From Bombyx mori (lineage: Eukaryota > Arthropoda > Insecta > Lepidoptera > Bombycidae), in NCBI RefSeq assembly GCF_030269925.1, contig NC_085114.1, positions 10,868,001 to 10,932,000 of the forward strand: a stretch of DNA of 64,000 nucleotides, given 5' to 3'. Below the pieces are notes generated by a model. It was not told the origin of the DNA. It did no database searches and saw only the letters and a program-made list of their open reading frames with translations. Below are positions 12,135-25,340 of this stretch, in pieces. Each line of letters starts with the position of its first letter. Within the stretch, counting starts at the first letter, position 1. The translations under genes and the position numbers were made by a program.

Positions 12135-12200
12135 TAAAAAAATGTAATCCATAAATGAATCTTAACCATAATCGAAGTTTGCTATCGATATTTAGAAATC

Positions 12201-12359
12201 ATGTCAAATCAAGCGATTTCAGTACAGGAGCTCGTGAAGGGTCCTTGGCGTAAGAGAAGGGATCCAAGTGCACTTCTGGTCTCTGTCGCCACATTATTCG
12301 ACCTACTTAGCGCAGCAATAGAGAGCCCGAGGTGTCCTTTCATATTGTTGTTCGCTCAG
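12201..12359 (+). CDS. Unidentified exon-like open frame
   Basis: An ATG at 12201 opens a frame whose codons look more protein-like than the surroundings (...RRDPSALLVSVATLFDLLS...). A CAG|GTACAC donor-like site falls at 12359/12360, in phase 0. A TTTCAG acceptor-like site at about 12217-12222 also keeps this frame. I recognise no domain. It could be an exon or chance; the continuous frame ends at 12392. Confidence 0.25.
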
Positions 12360-14367
12360 GTACACACCGGGATTTTCTTTAAAGGCAAATAATGATTTTA
12401 ATTTTTTATTTTTCTGCGTTGTTTTTACAGATAAACGTGAAAACGTTGGTAAAAAAACTTTTCTATATTAGTAAACTTATAAAAATAGAAAATACTAATA
12501 AATATACAAATATACAGTATAGATACAAATATATACAAATCAGTTTATTAATTACTTTAAAATTTTATTTAATAGTAAATATACAAAGTCTTTAGAGTAA
12601 TTAAATAACTGTTTTTTAACGAACAAGACGCCTTACTACTAGTTTAATGACTAGTTTACTACTAGTTGAATGATTAACATTTAATAAAACAGATTAATTC
12701 ACTCAATAAGCTCATGAATCTAATATTAAAAAACGAAATACGTTATATTACGTTCTGTTACCACGAAGGACTTCCCGATTGGGGAATAAAATCGTTGAAT
12801 GTGTTGGGGTTTTGGGGCCTATTATTTATAAGACGTGTCAGGCGGCCAAGAGATTCAACACGCGAGATTACTGTAGTAGTGATTCCAAAAGTTTAATTTA
12901 CGGTGAATGAGAAAGAGGAATATAGCAGTAAGTACAGATGCATATAGACAAAAAAATTCAAACTAGTTTTGCTAGAGACTTGTTTTCCTCTAGGTTGTTA
13001 AGTTTTAAATCATTGTAGTCTTTGAGTACAGTAAAGTTTACTTACGTAATTAATGTTTGCCTTCAATTAATCTTTGTTTTTGTTTTGTTTGCGCGTTTAA
13101 TATTTAATGGATGAGGTTTTGTGCGGTTGTCATTGGAGTTTAGATTTAAATTCAGATTTACCTAATCACCGTTTTTACGTTTGTTTAATACCAAAAAGAC
13201 TGTTAGCAAAATGTTTAGAATTAAAAAAAAAAACTACTAAAGACCAAGTGATATTTTTAAATTTGACACCAGTGTATCAGTTGCTCTATATAGTTTCTGT
13301 AACACATCTCGGATCGACACAAACGGACGTCGCGTTAACTTTTGCAATTTTCTCGTAATGTCAAAACTGTTCAGAGTAGATGGCGAGGCGATCCGATATC
13401 GGGTGGCGAGTGGCAGGACCTGCCATATTGGTCGCATAAATCAAATTCGGCGATGTGACACTGCGCGCGGTTATCAATCGGGTGTTATACGTCGTCCAGA
13501 TATAAAAATGGTTTAATCTAAGACATCTTGTTACGTTGCTTGGATATTTCGAGAGGCAAGATTAATACAAAATATTTTTTGTATAGCGTTTATATTATTT
13601 ATTAAATGGAGTATCGGAAAGTTAATGAATGCTAAATGTGAGTGCATCTTTTGATTTAGATATTTATATTTTTCGGATTTCAATTGATTAAAATTCATCT
13701 ATTACTGAGTGCTTGCAAAAATATTGTATTTTCTTCATGAATGAAGAAAATGAAAGAGAAAATATAAAAATATCACCACGCCATCCGCATTAAATATAAA
13801 TTTCGTTCCAAAATGAAGCTACAGCTACGAGTGAATAGCAACATCTGAGATGTCTTTTTTTAAACGAGGCTTTAAAAATTATTTTTGTAGATTGCAAAAC
13901 TTGGCGTATCCAATCTCCAAGATGGTGACCACACGGGACTAGAGTCAGTAAACCACCAGTGGGTACCGCTAATCTTTGTTCACAAAAAATTATCTATGAC
14001 CAATAAGAGACAACATTGAATGTTATTTTTAATATAAATCATAGACGAACGGCCACCCTATCGATGGGAATAGACATCGATACTGTCTCGTCTGGCTCGT
14101 GTTTCGCGCGGTTTAGTGGCCGCAACTATGTTCTGGCTTGAGGTTATTCCTGTAAATCAACTCACTTGGGAGGCAATCTTGACTATATTGATCTATCTAA
14201 AATTCCTCCGTGTAATTTGAACTTAAGTAATATGCTCACAGTAATTTAACTTCGATAGAGATTACTTGAAATTATAATATACAATATCATATATTTTCTT
14301 CTATTTTACGAGTCGTGGTCATAACATTAAAATTACTTTTACGGTTTAATCTACTTCATTATTATTG
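12360..14367. other. Stretch without recognised genes
   Basis: AT-rich sequence. Small open frames at 13107-13358 and 13237-13437 overlap on opposite strands and show no recognisable content. Confidence 0.35.
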
Positions 14368-14421
14368 TTTTTTTTTTTTTTTTTATTTTTTATTGCCCTT
14401 GTAGACAGACGAGCATACGGC
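14368..14421 (-). mobile_element. LINE 3' tail stub
   Basis: A poly(T) run and TTGCCCTTGTAGACAGACGA form the reverse complement of the 3' end of the LINE family at 27575-27788. Only about 50 bases remain, an extreme 5' truncation. Confidence 0.6.
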
Positions 14422-16193
14422 TTATATATATTATATACTATTTCCGACTTTGCCCATTTAAGTTGGCCATTTTAATAAAAATTAAACTTAAAATTGAAAT
14501 TTCCCATTAAATTAAAATTATTTTATTACCTACTACAATATTTTCCAGGGTTTTCATTATAAAATGTATTTTCTCTTTGATTTAGGATCTATTTAGCAGC
14601 TATAAATTTTTGTGAATATTGATGTAAACTAAACTAACAAAACAAATATCAACATAACTTTACATCAAATATTTCGAGAATACTCTAACTTTTCGGTACG
14701 GTAAAAAGATAAGGAAAAAATGATTACATTACGAAGATCTAAAAATATTGTGATCTGTTATGGTTGGACAGTGAAGACACGAGGAGATATTAAATATTCT
14801 ATTTGGAAATTGTTATTATGAAAACCTAGAAGTTAATGTTTTTGGTTCTTAAAGTTAAGAACCGATATTTTAGAAGTTGGTTTTATATTGTAATATCATT
14901 TTTACGTGGCACAGCTCCGTGAGATATGAAAAACTTGTAGGCGGGCGAAGCGCTGTCGATTTTGAACCGAATACAAACTAACAGCCTAGCGTTTTTATGT
15001 GAACACTTCGAAATGCTTATTTAAATAAATCACTAATAAATTAATCTATTGCCGATTTCATTAAATCATCAAAAACATGTGAGTTCCAAAGTCCGGTTCA
15101 CACGTGCTTACTGTAATTACAATTTTTTTTGTGGAAAAAAATAAAAATGTTTACTTTATAGTATCAGATAACTAAAATAAAGTAGTTATTTATATTATTT
15201 AATTACGTTTGAAAATCATTCCATCATAGCACTGTTAACGTCGGCATTATATTAGTATATTGTAAAAGCGCTTGCGTAATTCGTAAAATATTCCGGTGGC
15301 ATTACCTACCGACCCTAAACGTTTAATATTGGATAAAATACACCCTAACGTTCCTCCGTATTCCCCCGTTGTTCATATCGGCATGTTATTCAGATTATAC
15401 ACGAATATTTCAATGCTTTCTACTAAATTAGAGCTCACGAAACTCTTTCACTTAACTTCGTATATTGACTGGAGTGCTTCTGTGTTTCTCTGTATGTGCA
15501 TTTATGTACTCACTTTAGATTTCAAGATAAAAATGAAATTTCACTTTGTAGCTTGGTAACGTTGTTCTAAGGTAAAATAAATTTATATTGTTTCCCCCGA
15601 AGAATCCAACCCGGCAGAATCTAATTTATTATGAACGAAAAATTACAACACATTACGCGGATTCGTCTTAAATCGTTAGAGAACGGATTTCTTTGAACAA
15701 ATACGCCCGTCGCATTATTCTAAACAACGAATAAATTTTGCTAGATAAACAAAACAAAATTCAATTTATTATGAAGAATGCGGTTGCTGTTCGAATAACG
15801 TACAATTAATTATGTTCTTCGACGTTTAGATTATTCGTAGGCTAAGCACTGATGCAATGCTCGCAAACAAACCAATTAACAGGACTATAGGAGAGATACG
15901 GTAAAAGAAAAAAAAAGGTCGAACAACAACTGTCAGCATTTTGGACAGAAGCGGTGCCTTTTAATTAGATTCGAACCGTGCATAACCGGCTTACTCCAGC
16001 TTAGGCAGTGCCCGCGAGCACGGTCGTGCCGTTGCAAAAATGACCGACTAATTGGCTTAGGACATTGTGTAACGTATTTAAGTATCCAATATCCTCTCAA
16101 TGGTATTTCGTTAAATTGTACAATGATATGGGTCATACGTGGCCTGATAGGATTACGTTTTTTAATAGTCCCATACATTTTTTTTATCTCTGA
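14422..16193. other. Stretch without recognised genes
   Basis: Nothing recognised. Mostly AT-rich sequence with short frames lacking domain-like content. Confidence 0.35.
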
Positions 16194-16475
16194 CTAGCTG
16201 ACCCGGCAGACTTCGTTGTGCCTCAATCAATAAATAAAAGACCTAAACTTTTGTGTAAAATAAACTTAAAACAAACAAAAGGAATCCGTCCGGAAAATTG
16301 TTATTTTTATTTAATTCCGCACATTTTCATATTTATCTAACCTTTTAAGCCTTCTCTGGACATCCACAAATAATTCAAAACCAAAATTAGCCAAATCGGT
16401 CCAGCCGTTCTCGAGTTTTAGCGAGACTAACGAACAGCAATTCATTTTTATATAACATATAGATAGATAGGTAGA
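16194..16475 (-). mobile_element. Helitron-like nonautonomous repeat (282 bp)
   Basis: On the minus strand it ends in GACCCGGC...-type GC-rich sequence followed by CTAG at 16197-16194, with A outside. The right edge is a (GATA)-like run from which a TC start before T is possible. It contains the often-seen ATCGGTCCAGCCGTTCTCG block of interspersed arthropod repeats. Class by end structure only. Confidence 0.45.
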
Positions 16476-17577
16476 TGTAGCGTATTGCTGTTAGTCGATT
16501 AGGCTTTAAATGCTAAAGGTTGTGGAAAGCGTGACGGTATGGCGTGTTAGCGTGATTGTCGCGGCTGGTCGGCTTCCGTTCGTCGGTACTTCTCTGCCGG
16601 ATGCGTTAAGTCTCCCGCGACTACCGGCTTTCGACTCAACTCGGCGGTTTTCAACTCATCCTGTTTCATGTATGACAGTTTGCCACGAAGGACATTCCCG
16701 TTAGTACATTTATATTATTCGCTTTACAAAATTCTGAATTTATTTATTAATCTGCACTTAAAAGACCTTCATCTTAGAGTGAATCTGAAATCTCGTCTCA
16801 CATACGTAAAATACGTTCATTGAAAATAATAATTCATTTCCACTCGGTAATGTATTCAAATGTATTAAAATAGTAAAACTGGAACTTTGTAAAACCGACT
16901 CTCAAGGAAACTCTCTATCTGGGTTGGTATGTTAATTTAACGAGCGTTTATTAAGCAAATAGCCAAGAGTTGTGGAACACAAAGTGTTGTTAGGTCGTTC
17001 CCGCCCGGGATGCGCACGTTCTGTTAGTCACACTCCGTTGATTCTCGTTACGAGTAAGGTTTAGGTTCAAATCTTTTCTAAATGTAAACAAAAATGTACC
17101 TTGGGTTTCCGAAATTTGTCTTACCTGATTTACCTTCAATTAAATACCTTTAAACTCTTTTGACATGATTATAAAGTTCACAGTCGACTGGTTCTTAAAG
17201 GAAGCTCATTCTGATACCGATGATGTTAATTTTAGCAGAGGTTACATATTGTGTATGTTGTTTACGGCGCCTTTGGATTAAGTTACTCACTGAACCGGTT
17301 CAATGCTACCTTCCTATGTAAATTTCTGTGACATCGTAAACAAAGCGCGGAACATAAATAAACGTATTTTTCATAGGCATTTATTTAAAAGATCAAGAGG
17401 TTTACCTCATAACGGATTTTAATAGTATTTCATCTCGAGTAAATTCGAAATATTTCATTATTTTTTACAATAAATTTAACATAAATGTGAATAATTTAGA
17501 ATATATCATTAAACATAAGATATTTATATATTATAAGTAATTAAAGCATTCAAGAAGTGACTATTGCCACCTATGAC
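16476..17577. other. Stretch without a firm gene; short minus-strand frame inside
   Basis: A minus-strand frame of about 40 codons (roughly 16671 to 16549) has fairly balanced codon use (MKQDELKTAELSRK...). An overlapping plus-strand frame of 64 codons looks less protein-like. Neither is recognised. Confidence 0.25.
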
Positions 17578-17764
17578 CCGCCTATTTCTGCCGTGAAGCA
17601 GTAATTTCGGTTTGAAGGGTGGGGCAGCCGTTGTAACTATACTGAGACCTTAGAACTCATATCTCAAGGTGGATGACAGCATTTACGTTGTAGATGTCTA
17701 TGGGCTCCAGTAACCACTTAACACCAGGTCGTCCACCCATCTCAGCAATAAAAATAAAAAAAAA
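17578..17764 (+). mobile_element. Bm1-type SINE, 5'-truncated with internal deletions
   Basis: It starts at CCTATTTCTGCCGTG. Bases are missing after GCAGTAA and in the GGGCTGTGAGC block, and it ends in an A-rich tail. Confidence 0.88.
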
Positions 17765-19164
17765 CTTGAGTAGTCTCGGTGTAAGGAAAGAGAAGAAGCT
17801 TCATCCACAATATCATTCTTTCAAGTGCTTTGAAAATTGAAAAATAGGATAGCGGGGAGTGTCCCACTTAGACTTGGAGATAGTGTTTCGCTTCGTAACT
17901 TCACGGAACTAGGCAACGTGTTAGTTTAGCTCAACCACCTCGAGAAAGCTTTCGCGTGTAATAAGCCCATAATAAACTGTGAACATAGTGCATGAGCAAT
18001 AAATTTTCAGGTTTTATTGAGTCGTTTTTTCGCGTAGAATTATATGGAGACAATGTGTGTTCTATGAGTACCTATCACCTGAACATAAAAAATAAATAAA
18101 GAACATTCCGTGGACAAGCGGAGTTAATGGTGGAGGTGAATAATAGAAAGTTTTAATGATTTGGTTTTGAATATTTAGTAAAAAATACAATGCTAGGAAA
18201 CAACATTGTATCTATTCATACGGAGTTTGATATATGGCTTGACGTCACATCCAGCCGGCGAGCCTGGTGCGTTGTTACTAACACCAACCCTATCTACACT
18301 TAATTATGATATAGAGGCACAAACTTTATTAACGAAGACTAAAACATATATTTATCTAGAAAAAAAAAAACCATTTTATGCTTTGAGAAAGTTATGTGAA
18401 TTCGTTTTCACTATGTTAACATGTTCAAAATGTTTCGAAATTAAAATCAGTACAATAATATAGCGTACAAGATAGTGAAAAAAATTCAAACGAAATTGTA
18501 TATTATATACATCGACGTTTATCGAAATATAAGTCTCATGACATTTTAACAAAATTCAACAAAACCACACAAATCAACCAGAATAAAGTCTACCAAATTA
18601 TTCTTGGGCAGCATATGAAAACACACTAACTACACCAGCGAGTGAGCTCCGTGAGATGCGTGCATTTAAAATTGAAATTGAACTGAATAGTTGAAAACTT
18701 AATATCAAAATGAAAATTTACTAACTCGTTGGGTGCCCATACGTCATTAGCATCGGGTCTTTTTGTAATATATAGCGCATAATAATTTTCTACAAAATCC
18801 ATTAAGGTAATAGAACAATAAACATATTATTTTGCAAGATGGCTGTCCGAAACAGACGCATTGGCGCCAGCTTCTTGAATTTTTAATTACTACCAGGAAT
18901 CTAGTATTACAAGCATCCTAGAGCCTGATCGACACAGGTTCATATACTTACTTTACTCATGTGTATATGTATATGTATATGTATATATGTAACCATAACG
19001 ACTTTATTTCACGATTTAATTTACGGTTGTTTTACAGTTTCGAATCACAATTGAAACGTTTCTTGTTCGGCACAGTTTCATGATTGTAGCCGAATAAAAT
19101 CAAAATTTGTTTTAATTTAATCAAAAATAAACGTTATCTCTTATTAAACAATTATGAATTATAC
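17765..19164. other. Stretch without recognised genes
   Basis: AT-rich. A short (TATATG)n run lies at about 18962-18990. Nothing else recognised. Confidence 0.35.
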
Positions 19165-19763
19165 TGCCGTTGTAACTCTACTGAGACATTAGAACTTATA
19201 TCTTTTTTTTTTATTGCTTAGATGGATGGACGAGCTCACAGCCCACCTGGTGTTAAGTGGTTACTGGAGCCCATAGACATCTACAACGTAAATGCGCCAC
19301 CCACCTCGAGATATAAGTTCTAAGGTCTCAGTATAGTTACAACGGCTACCCCACCCTTCGAACCGAAACGCATTACTGCTTCACGGCGGAAATAGGCGGG
19401 GTGGTGGTACCTACCCGTGCGGACTCACAAGAGGTCCTACCACCAGTGATTACGCAAATTATAATTTTGCGGGTTTGGTTTTTATTACACGATGTTATTC
19501 CTTCACCGTGGAAGTCAATCGTGAACATTTGTTGAGTACGTATTTCATTAGAAAAATTGGTACTCGCCTGCGGGATTCGAACACCGGTGCATCGCTTCAA
19601 CACGAATGCACCGGACGTCTTATCCTTTAGGCCACCACGACTTCTAAATCTCAAGGTGGGTGGGGCATTTACGGTTGTAGATGTCTATGGGCTCCAGTAA
19701 CCACTTAACACCAGGTGGGCTGTGAGCTCGTCCACCCATCTAAGCATTAAAAAAAAAATAAAG
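19165..19763 (+). mobile_element. Plus-strand Bm1-type SINE interrupted by another SINE
   Basis: The left piece (19165-19202) ends within the GAACTTATATCT block. The right piece (from about 19644) resumes at AAATCTCAAGGTGGGTGG and runs to the A tail. The two pieces join into one 3' Bm1 copy split by the minus-strand copy at 19203-19643. Confidence 0.85.
19203..19643 (-). mobile_element. Full-length Bm1-type SINE nested in an older copy
   Basis: About 441 bp on the minus strand: poly(T) at the left, complete body, and tRNA-like head ending at the right with box B (reverse complement GATTCGAAC) and box A visible. A short ATCT-like repeat at both junctions may be the target duplication. The 93-codon open frame here is SINE sequence. 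Confidence 0.92.
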
Positions 19764-21489
19764 AAACTCAGTGTGATATTATCTGTACATAATTGGAACA
19801 ATAATTTTAATATAACTATGAGGCACGCAAGTTTCGTTCTACGTGATTTTATACTAAAATTGTTGTCATCTATGGCATTATTTTAGTACAAAATACGAGT
19901 CGATTCACAAAATAGAGCAAGCGGTATATCGCTGGCACAATAATTTGCTCGATTACCCGTAGCGCGTCGCGTGCCCGCCGCCACTACAAATAATTCATAC
20001 GAGCCGTCTAGTAATGGTCTTTTAGCTGCCCGTCCAACTTCGAATGCTGTTAGCATGATGCGGTTACAAACTATTACCATTAAACTGGTCAGTGAAACCC
20101 TGTGTCGTACTAACAGTAATTTCGCTCAATTAATTTTCATAAACAACAGTGTTCTACTTTATTTCGAACATAAACTTTCATCGTTCGAGCAACTGACAAT
20201 GTTTAATTACATTATTACATTTTGCGTTCAAAGTTGGACGGTGGAGTTGATTATCTAAATTAGTCATTTTCTTATAGTTATTTTTCTACGTGTTTTTTTT
20301 TATTTACTACAGGTAAACATTATGTCAGAGACGAATTGATACCAAATCAATTTCCCATTTAGTAACCGCTTGGTCTATTGCAAAGCAGATGTGCTCAGGC
20401 TTAAGTGGTGGGTTATTGTAATACAGCTGATCCTTGAGACAGGTTTAAGATTGGCGTACGCTGATCCAAATGTTTATGCCTTTATTCGTGATATATACGT
20501 TATCTTATCTTTTGTTTAGGAAGCTTTTAGCGATAGTATTAGCGTTCAACGGGATTGGGTGTGATTAGTTTCATATGGTCGTTTTACAAACTTTTAGCTA
20601 TAATCAAAATAACCGTATTTTAGAATTTTAAACAACGTTAATAAATAATATTAAGCAGTTTTCAAACAACAAACGGTTTTCGAGTCTATTTGTTCGAAAA
20701 TATCTAAATTTGTCAAAGTTAAAGGAGGTATTATACATTTAATCATTGACAGCATTTTCCCTACGGAATAAAACATTAATCAACGTTTTCCCAACCCAAG
20801 TCTTTAACTATCAATTTCAACTTTGTTGTAGTGAGTTCTCGATGATAATTCGACAACAACGTAATTTTGTCCCGGGCCTAGTGAAGTTCCTTGTTTGGGA
20901 CATGTTTAACTTCATTAAGCATCATACGACTCGCTCACAACATACTCGTTTAAGTCCAATCTAAGTTGTGCAAGAGGACGAGTTTACATGTGAATAAATT
21001 ATTATCTTGCAGTTGGCAGCTTGGGGTGTGAAGCACCGCCGGCAAACTTAATGCAAGTTGTCTGTGACTATGTTTACTTACTTACCTATTAGTCACATAC
21101 AGCAATCGTTCTTATATTCATTAAAACTTTATGTAAGTTATGTGTGTTTAACATTAAAAGTTTTTTCAGAAATTAAATTGTTTTTAACCCCAGTTTTAGT
21201 CCCATTTTATTAAATTATTTATCATTTATTATTTGAACTGTAATTTTTGAATTTGAGTTCTTAATAATGTATGTTTATCTGATTTCGAGTATGTATTAGT
21301 TAATTTTAGGTTATTAGTTTATAGAAGATATATAAATTAGTTATATATCTATCTATCTTCTACCTACTGCTAAAGACATCGACTGCTGAACACAGACGTA
21401 TATTGATAAAATTCTCAATTTATTTTTTGAAGATGGTTTTCTTTTTATTACAGTTTTGTATTTTTGTACAATAGCTCGTGCATTAACCA
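19764..21489. other. Stretch without a firm gene
   Basis: A 65-codon minus-strand frame at 19883-20080 has moderately protein-like content (FEVGRAAKRPLLDGSYELF). I recognise no family, and it is overlapped by a 95-codon plus-strand frame. Nothing else stands out. Confidence 0.25.
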
Positions 21490-21560
21490 AGCGAGCTCAC
21501 ATTGTTCTCTTAAATGGATATTGGAGCCATAGCGTAAATGCCGCCAAGCATTTTTAACAA
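21490..21560 (-). mobile_element. Strongly decayed Bm1-type SINE fragment
   Basis: GCGAGCTCACA, TTAAATGGATATTGGAGCC and GCGTAAATGCCGCC appear in minus-strand Bm1 order with many changes and gaps. Confidence 0.5.
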
Positions 21561-23137
21561 GATCTTGCAGTCTAAATTTTAGTTCAGTGCGACCGCAGAC
21601 GTAAAGATGACTAGTAGTATATTAGTGTACAGTATACAATACTTTACTACAAATAACCATTTCGGCAAAAAAAATTAGTAGCTGTCAACGTTAATAAAAC
21701 GCATTTAATTTTGGAATAAATTTTTAAGACAATTTCAATGTATTTTCCTTTGTACAAATAATCCATTATTAAATGAAACAGACTTGATAACATATAACAA
21801 CTGCGTATAAAACAGTTTTATTTCAATGAAAAAATAACGATAATCTACAAGGGCTGTAATAAATGGGTCCGAAAATGTCACGGAATTACAAGCATTTGTA
21901 GTCATTGACTTGAGGAAATTTCCCTGAAAATTTTTACTGGGCAATATTCGGCGTTCCGTGTTTTAATCCAACATTTAGTGGAGTGTCCGTTACAATTTAC
22001 GGTAAACAGAAGTACTTACTTCTATTGGTTGGTCTTGATTGGTTGATATTTATATCGAGTAATTATTTCAATTGCAACTCTACCGCATTTAAAAATAAGG
22101 AAGCTTTTTCATTTTTACAGTATACTTTTAATAAGGACTGAACATTTTTTTATTTTCTTTATATGATTAGTTTACCTTATATGTCATTTTCTTAGGGGTA
22201 AATCTCAAGAATATAATTGTTAGACCAACTATTTGAAGCAAAGCCTTTCCCACAAATAGCAAACGTACAAACTTATACAGTACGAAGTTCATTTCAAATG
22301 TATTATTTTGTTTCTCTGTTTCTAATAGTACTAATTGACATAGCCTTTGCATTAGATTTGTTCATCAATTTAAAAGTTTCAATGCACAATATGTTTGTCT
22401 GCAAGAAAGTCTATTTTATTTTGTAAGCACAAACCTACTGAAATTAAGTACTCAAGAACACACACACATAAATCCTTATAAAACACTAATTAAATCCGGT
22501 CCGCTTTGCTAGCTGAACTTAGATTTGATATTCTTTTGATCTGGACCAAGCTTCACCCGTTAGGCTAATCTGAAGATATTCTGAATTTTTTATCGAAATC
22601 AGTCCAACCGTTTCGGATTTAAGGAATGTACATATATACTTTATATATGTTTAGAAATACTGATTGGAGGAGCACACATGTGTATCAGAAGCGCCCAGTC
22701 ATCGTCGTTCTCCGACCTCTGAATAATTAACTCATTAATGGCCGAACCACGAATAAACACTATTATTTCCTTACCGGCACTCGTTTGTGCATTAAAATTT
22801 AAATAAGTCAACTATGTTCGTTGGTGTACGCTTTAAAAACCAACGTTTTTCGGGTTTGTCATTGAAATTTTGGTCAGGATATTATCAAGACCTGCATGCT
22901 TGTAATTGCACCTGGTAAAATGTAAGGAACTGAATTTTATACGGTTTTAATTTTCGTCCTATTTTAGATTAAAGAGTAGTTTTGTGTATTTTCGTAGGCG
23001 ACAGCAAAAATGGCACGGTTGAGTTATTGTGGTCATTTAAATAGCTTTATGGCGTAATTTAGCTTAAAACGGTAGGTATCACGTTTGTTTCTACCGCTCA
23101 GAAGTCTTGCTTTAAGACTACGGTCTTTCGGGTGTTA
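21561..23137. other. Stretch without recognised genes
   Basis: At 22509-22655 there is a possible decayed relative of the 16194-16475 repeat (GCTAGCTGAAC at the left, ATCGAAATCAGTCCAACCG further right). Otherwise nothing recognised. Confidence 0.3.
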
Positions 23138-23215
23138 CTGTGGATGACAGCATTTATACTGTAGCGCCAATGAGCTCCTTGGATAATCTATTCATCTAGA
23201 GCACATCAAAAATCA
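23138..23215 (+). mobile_element. Strongly decayed Bm1-type SINE fragment
   Basis: GTGGATGACAGCATTTA, TGAGCTCC and ATCTATTCATCTAGAGCA follow Bm1 3'-end order with gaps. Confidence 0.4.
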
Positions 23216-23984
23216 GTTACTTTAATATTTTTAGTACAGAATCAACTACAATAGTACATTGATGAGATCTCGATTCCTATTTACCAAGTGTCGTAGCACC
23301 TCTACGCCGTAGCATCTATTGAAACCAAAATAAAACTTAATTATAAACTGCAATGAATATACAATTAAAATAATTTTTAAAGCAATTAAAATCCTAAAAT
23401 CATTTGATTTGATTAATCTAGTGTTATTTAGATTAGATTAGAGAAACAAATTTATACAAAAGTTCTTTAAATGACATACATATATGTTTTATAGCCAACT
23501 ATCATGAGCTCCGCTTGTTACTATTCATTCAAAATCCCTATTGTTACCTTTTATTACAAAATTAAAGCACTGTAGATCTTGATTAAAATGAGGTTTGCTC
23601 CTGTACACCGTTCTTAACGCAAAGTTGAAAATCGCATATCACGTTTTGTTGTGGGCTTTATCTAGTATCGATTTTGAGGCCTTTCATTAAAATAATCGAA
23701 TTTTATAAATTAATAAAAAACGCGGCTTAAATAGTAAAACGCTTTTGTGTCAATTTACTTCTTAAACATTGTAGTCCTTTCATGTCAAGTTATTTGATGT
23801 ATGTATTTTTTCAGATACTAGTGTACTTTACCGCTTTATATGCGGTTCATATTTTAAATTAATTTTTGTTATTTTTATCTGTTCTTTTATTAGTTTTTCT
23901 TCTTGTTCTTTTCTTTCTTTCTTTATTATTTTTTATTGTTATCCATGCAGCCTAAATTACAACTTAACTGTCGTCGTCCCACAG

Positions 23985-24130
23985 CTTATTCTCCGAATTC
24001 TCAATTCCAGGTTACTATTTTCCCTAAAAAGGGTTGACGTTTGGCAGACGGCCGGTCGTGAAATTGTTCGTCAAATCAGACTACAACAAGGAAATATGTT
24101 CGGACCGGCTCTCTTTAGAAGAAGAAATAT
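23985..24130 (+). CDS. Unidentified exon-like segment with splice signals
   Basis: A pyrimidine-rich stretch and CCCACAG (ending at 23984) are followed by 48 in-frame codons without a stop, then AT|GTAAGTAT, a near-perfect donor at 24131. The frame reads ...LKRVDVWQTAGREIVRQIRL... I do not recognise the family. A second frame is also partly open, so a transposon remnant is possible. Confidence 0.3.
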
Positions 24131-24513
24131 GTAAGTATATGTATGTATAGTGTAATATATTCGTTGTGCAAAAAACAAAACTTGTGGCCCAGAGTTTCCT
24201 TTATTATCCTTTGGGAGTCAAGATGTTTCTTTTATCGTAAAATATGGCCCGTTAATCTAAATTAAATATTCAAGGGCCCTTTTTGTTTTTTGGAAATACG
24301 ATTAATGTTATATTTGTGGGATCATCTAATTAATGCGTGCATCACGTGTATAGTTTAGTATAGTAAGTTTTACACTAACTAGATTTGGAATAGAACTAGA
24401 ATAGAATTAAGATAGAACACAATAGTCTCGCTTTCAATGTTGGTTCATAAAATGTATGAAAACACGAAGTTTTTAATTAGTTATTGTTTATTAAATTAGA
24501 ATAGTTATTATTT

Positions 24514-24768
24514 TGACTGACTCAGTGATGCAGCAGTTAGTGTACCTGACTGTTGGGCTGAGAATTGGGGGTTCGATTTCCACATCGGGCGAACATTGTG
24601 TGATGAACAGGTTTGTTGGCTTTTTGTCTTAGTATTTATGATCTATCTGTGTATATATTTAAACATTTATAAGTATGTTTATCAGTTTCTTGTACTCATA
24701 TCACAGGATATCCTAAATTAGGGCTGGACAACTGCACGTGATTTGTTCCCATTTATTATTATCATTTC
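24514..24768 (+). mobile_element. Second tRNA-derived SINE family, copy 1
   Basis: The head carries box A-like GTGATGCAGCAGTTAGTG and box B-like GGGTTCGATTTCC, followed by a body unrelated to Bm1. A similar body lies inverted at 33983-34190, sharing the ATTTAAAC, ATAAGTATGT and ATCACAGGA-type blocks. The tail is (ATT)-rich. The promoter boxes support polymerase III origin. Confidence 0.65.
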
Positions 24769-25015
24769 ATATTAATTTCAGGATTCTACGTAGTACATGT
24801 ATTACGTAGTACCCGTACATTTTTGTTTATTTTTCTCTGAATATGTGTATTTTTTTATTAAAATAGATATAAAAATGAAGAGGGAACATGGTGGCCACCA
24901 GCGATTAAAAGTACAGCGGTGCTTTTGCCTTTAAGCCAAATAATAAAGGCGAATAATGAACTCTTTATAAGTCTCAATTTTGTAGAAATAGTATCGTTGG
25001 TCCGACCAGATCTCC

Positions 25016-25152
25016 GAGCAAACCAGCGGACCACTTAGCGCTGCACTACACCAGGCAACTGACCGGAACCGATGGAGGCTGACAGTCGACAAGCTAAAAC
25101 GGAGTCACGATCCTCAGCAATGAGGGAGCGATGGAGAAGAAGAAGAAGAATC
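25016..25152 (+). mobile_element. Extreme 3' end of a non-LTR retrotransposon
   Basis: The frame reads ...DRNRWRLTVDKLKRSHDP followed by a stop shortly after, then GGAGCGATGG and a (GAA)n tail. The RSHDPQQ-type end before a short triplet tail is, from memory, shared by several lepidopteran LINEs. Heavily 5'-truncated. Confidence 0.55.
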
Positions 25153-25340
25153 GTTCGGGAAATTTCGAAGAAGCAACCAATATATTTTCTTGTTGTCTCG
25201 GACTTTGGAAACAACTTCTACTAAGTAACTACCAAGTTTTTAGTAAAATTAGTCGACTAAAGAGAGTGGTTCAATTTTGAAAGAATTAAAAATATTTTCA
25301 AAAGCTCCTCGGAATTATATATACATATATCTGATTATAG

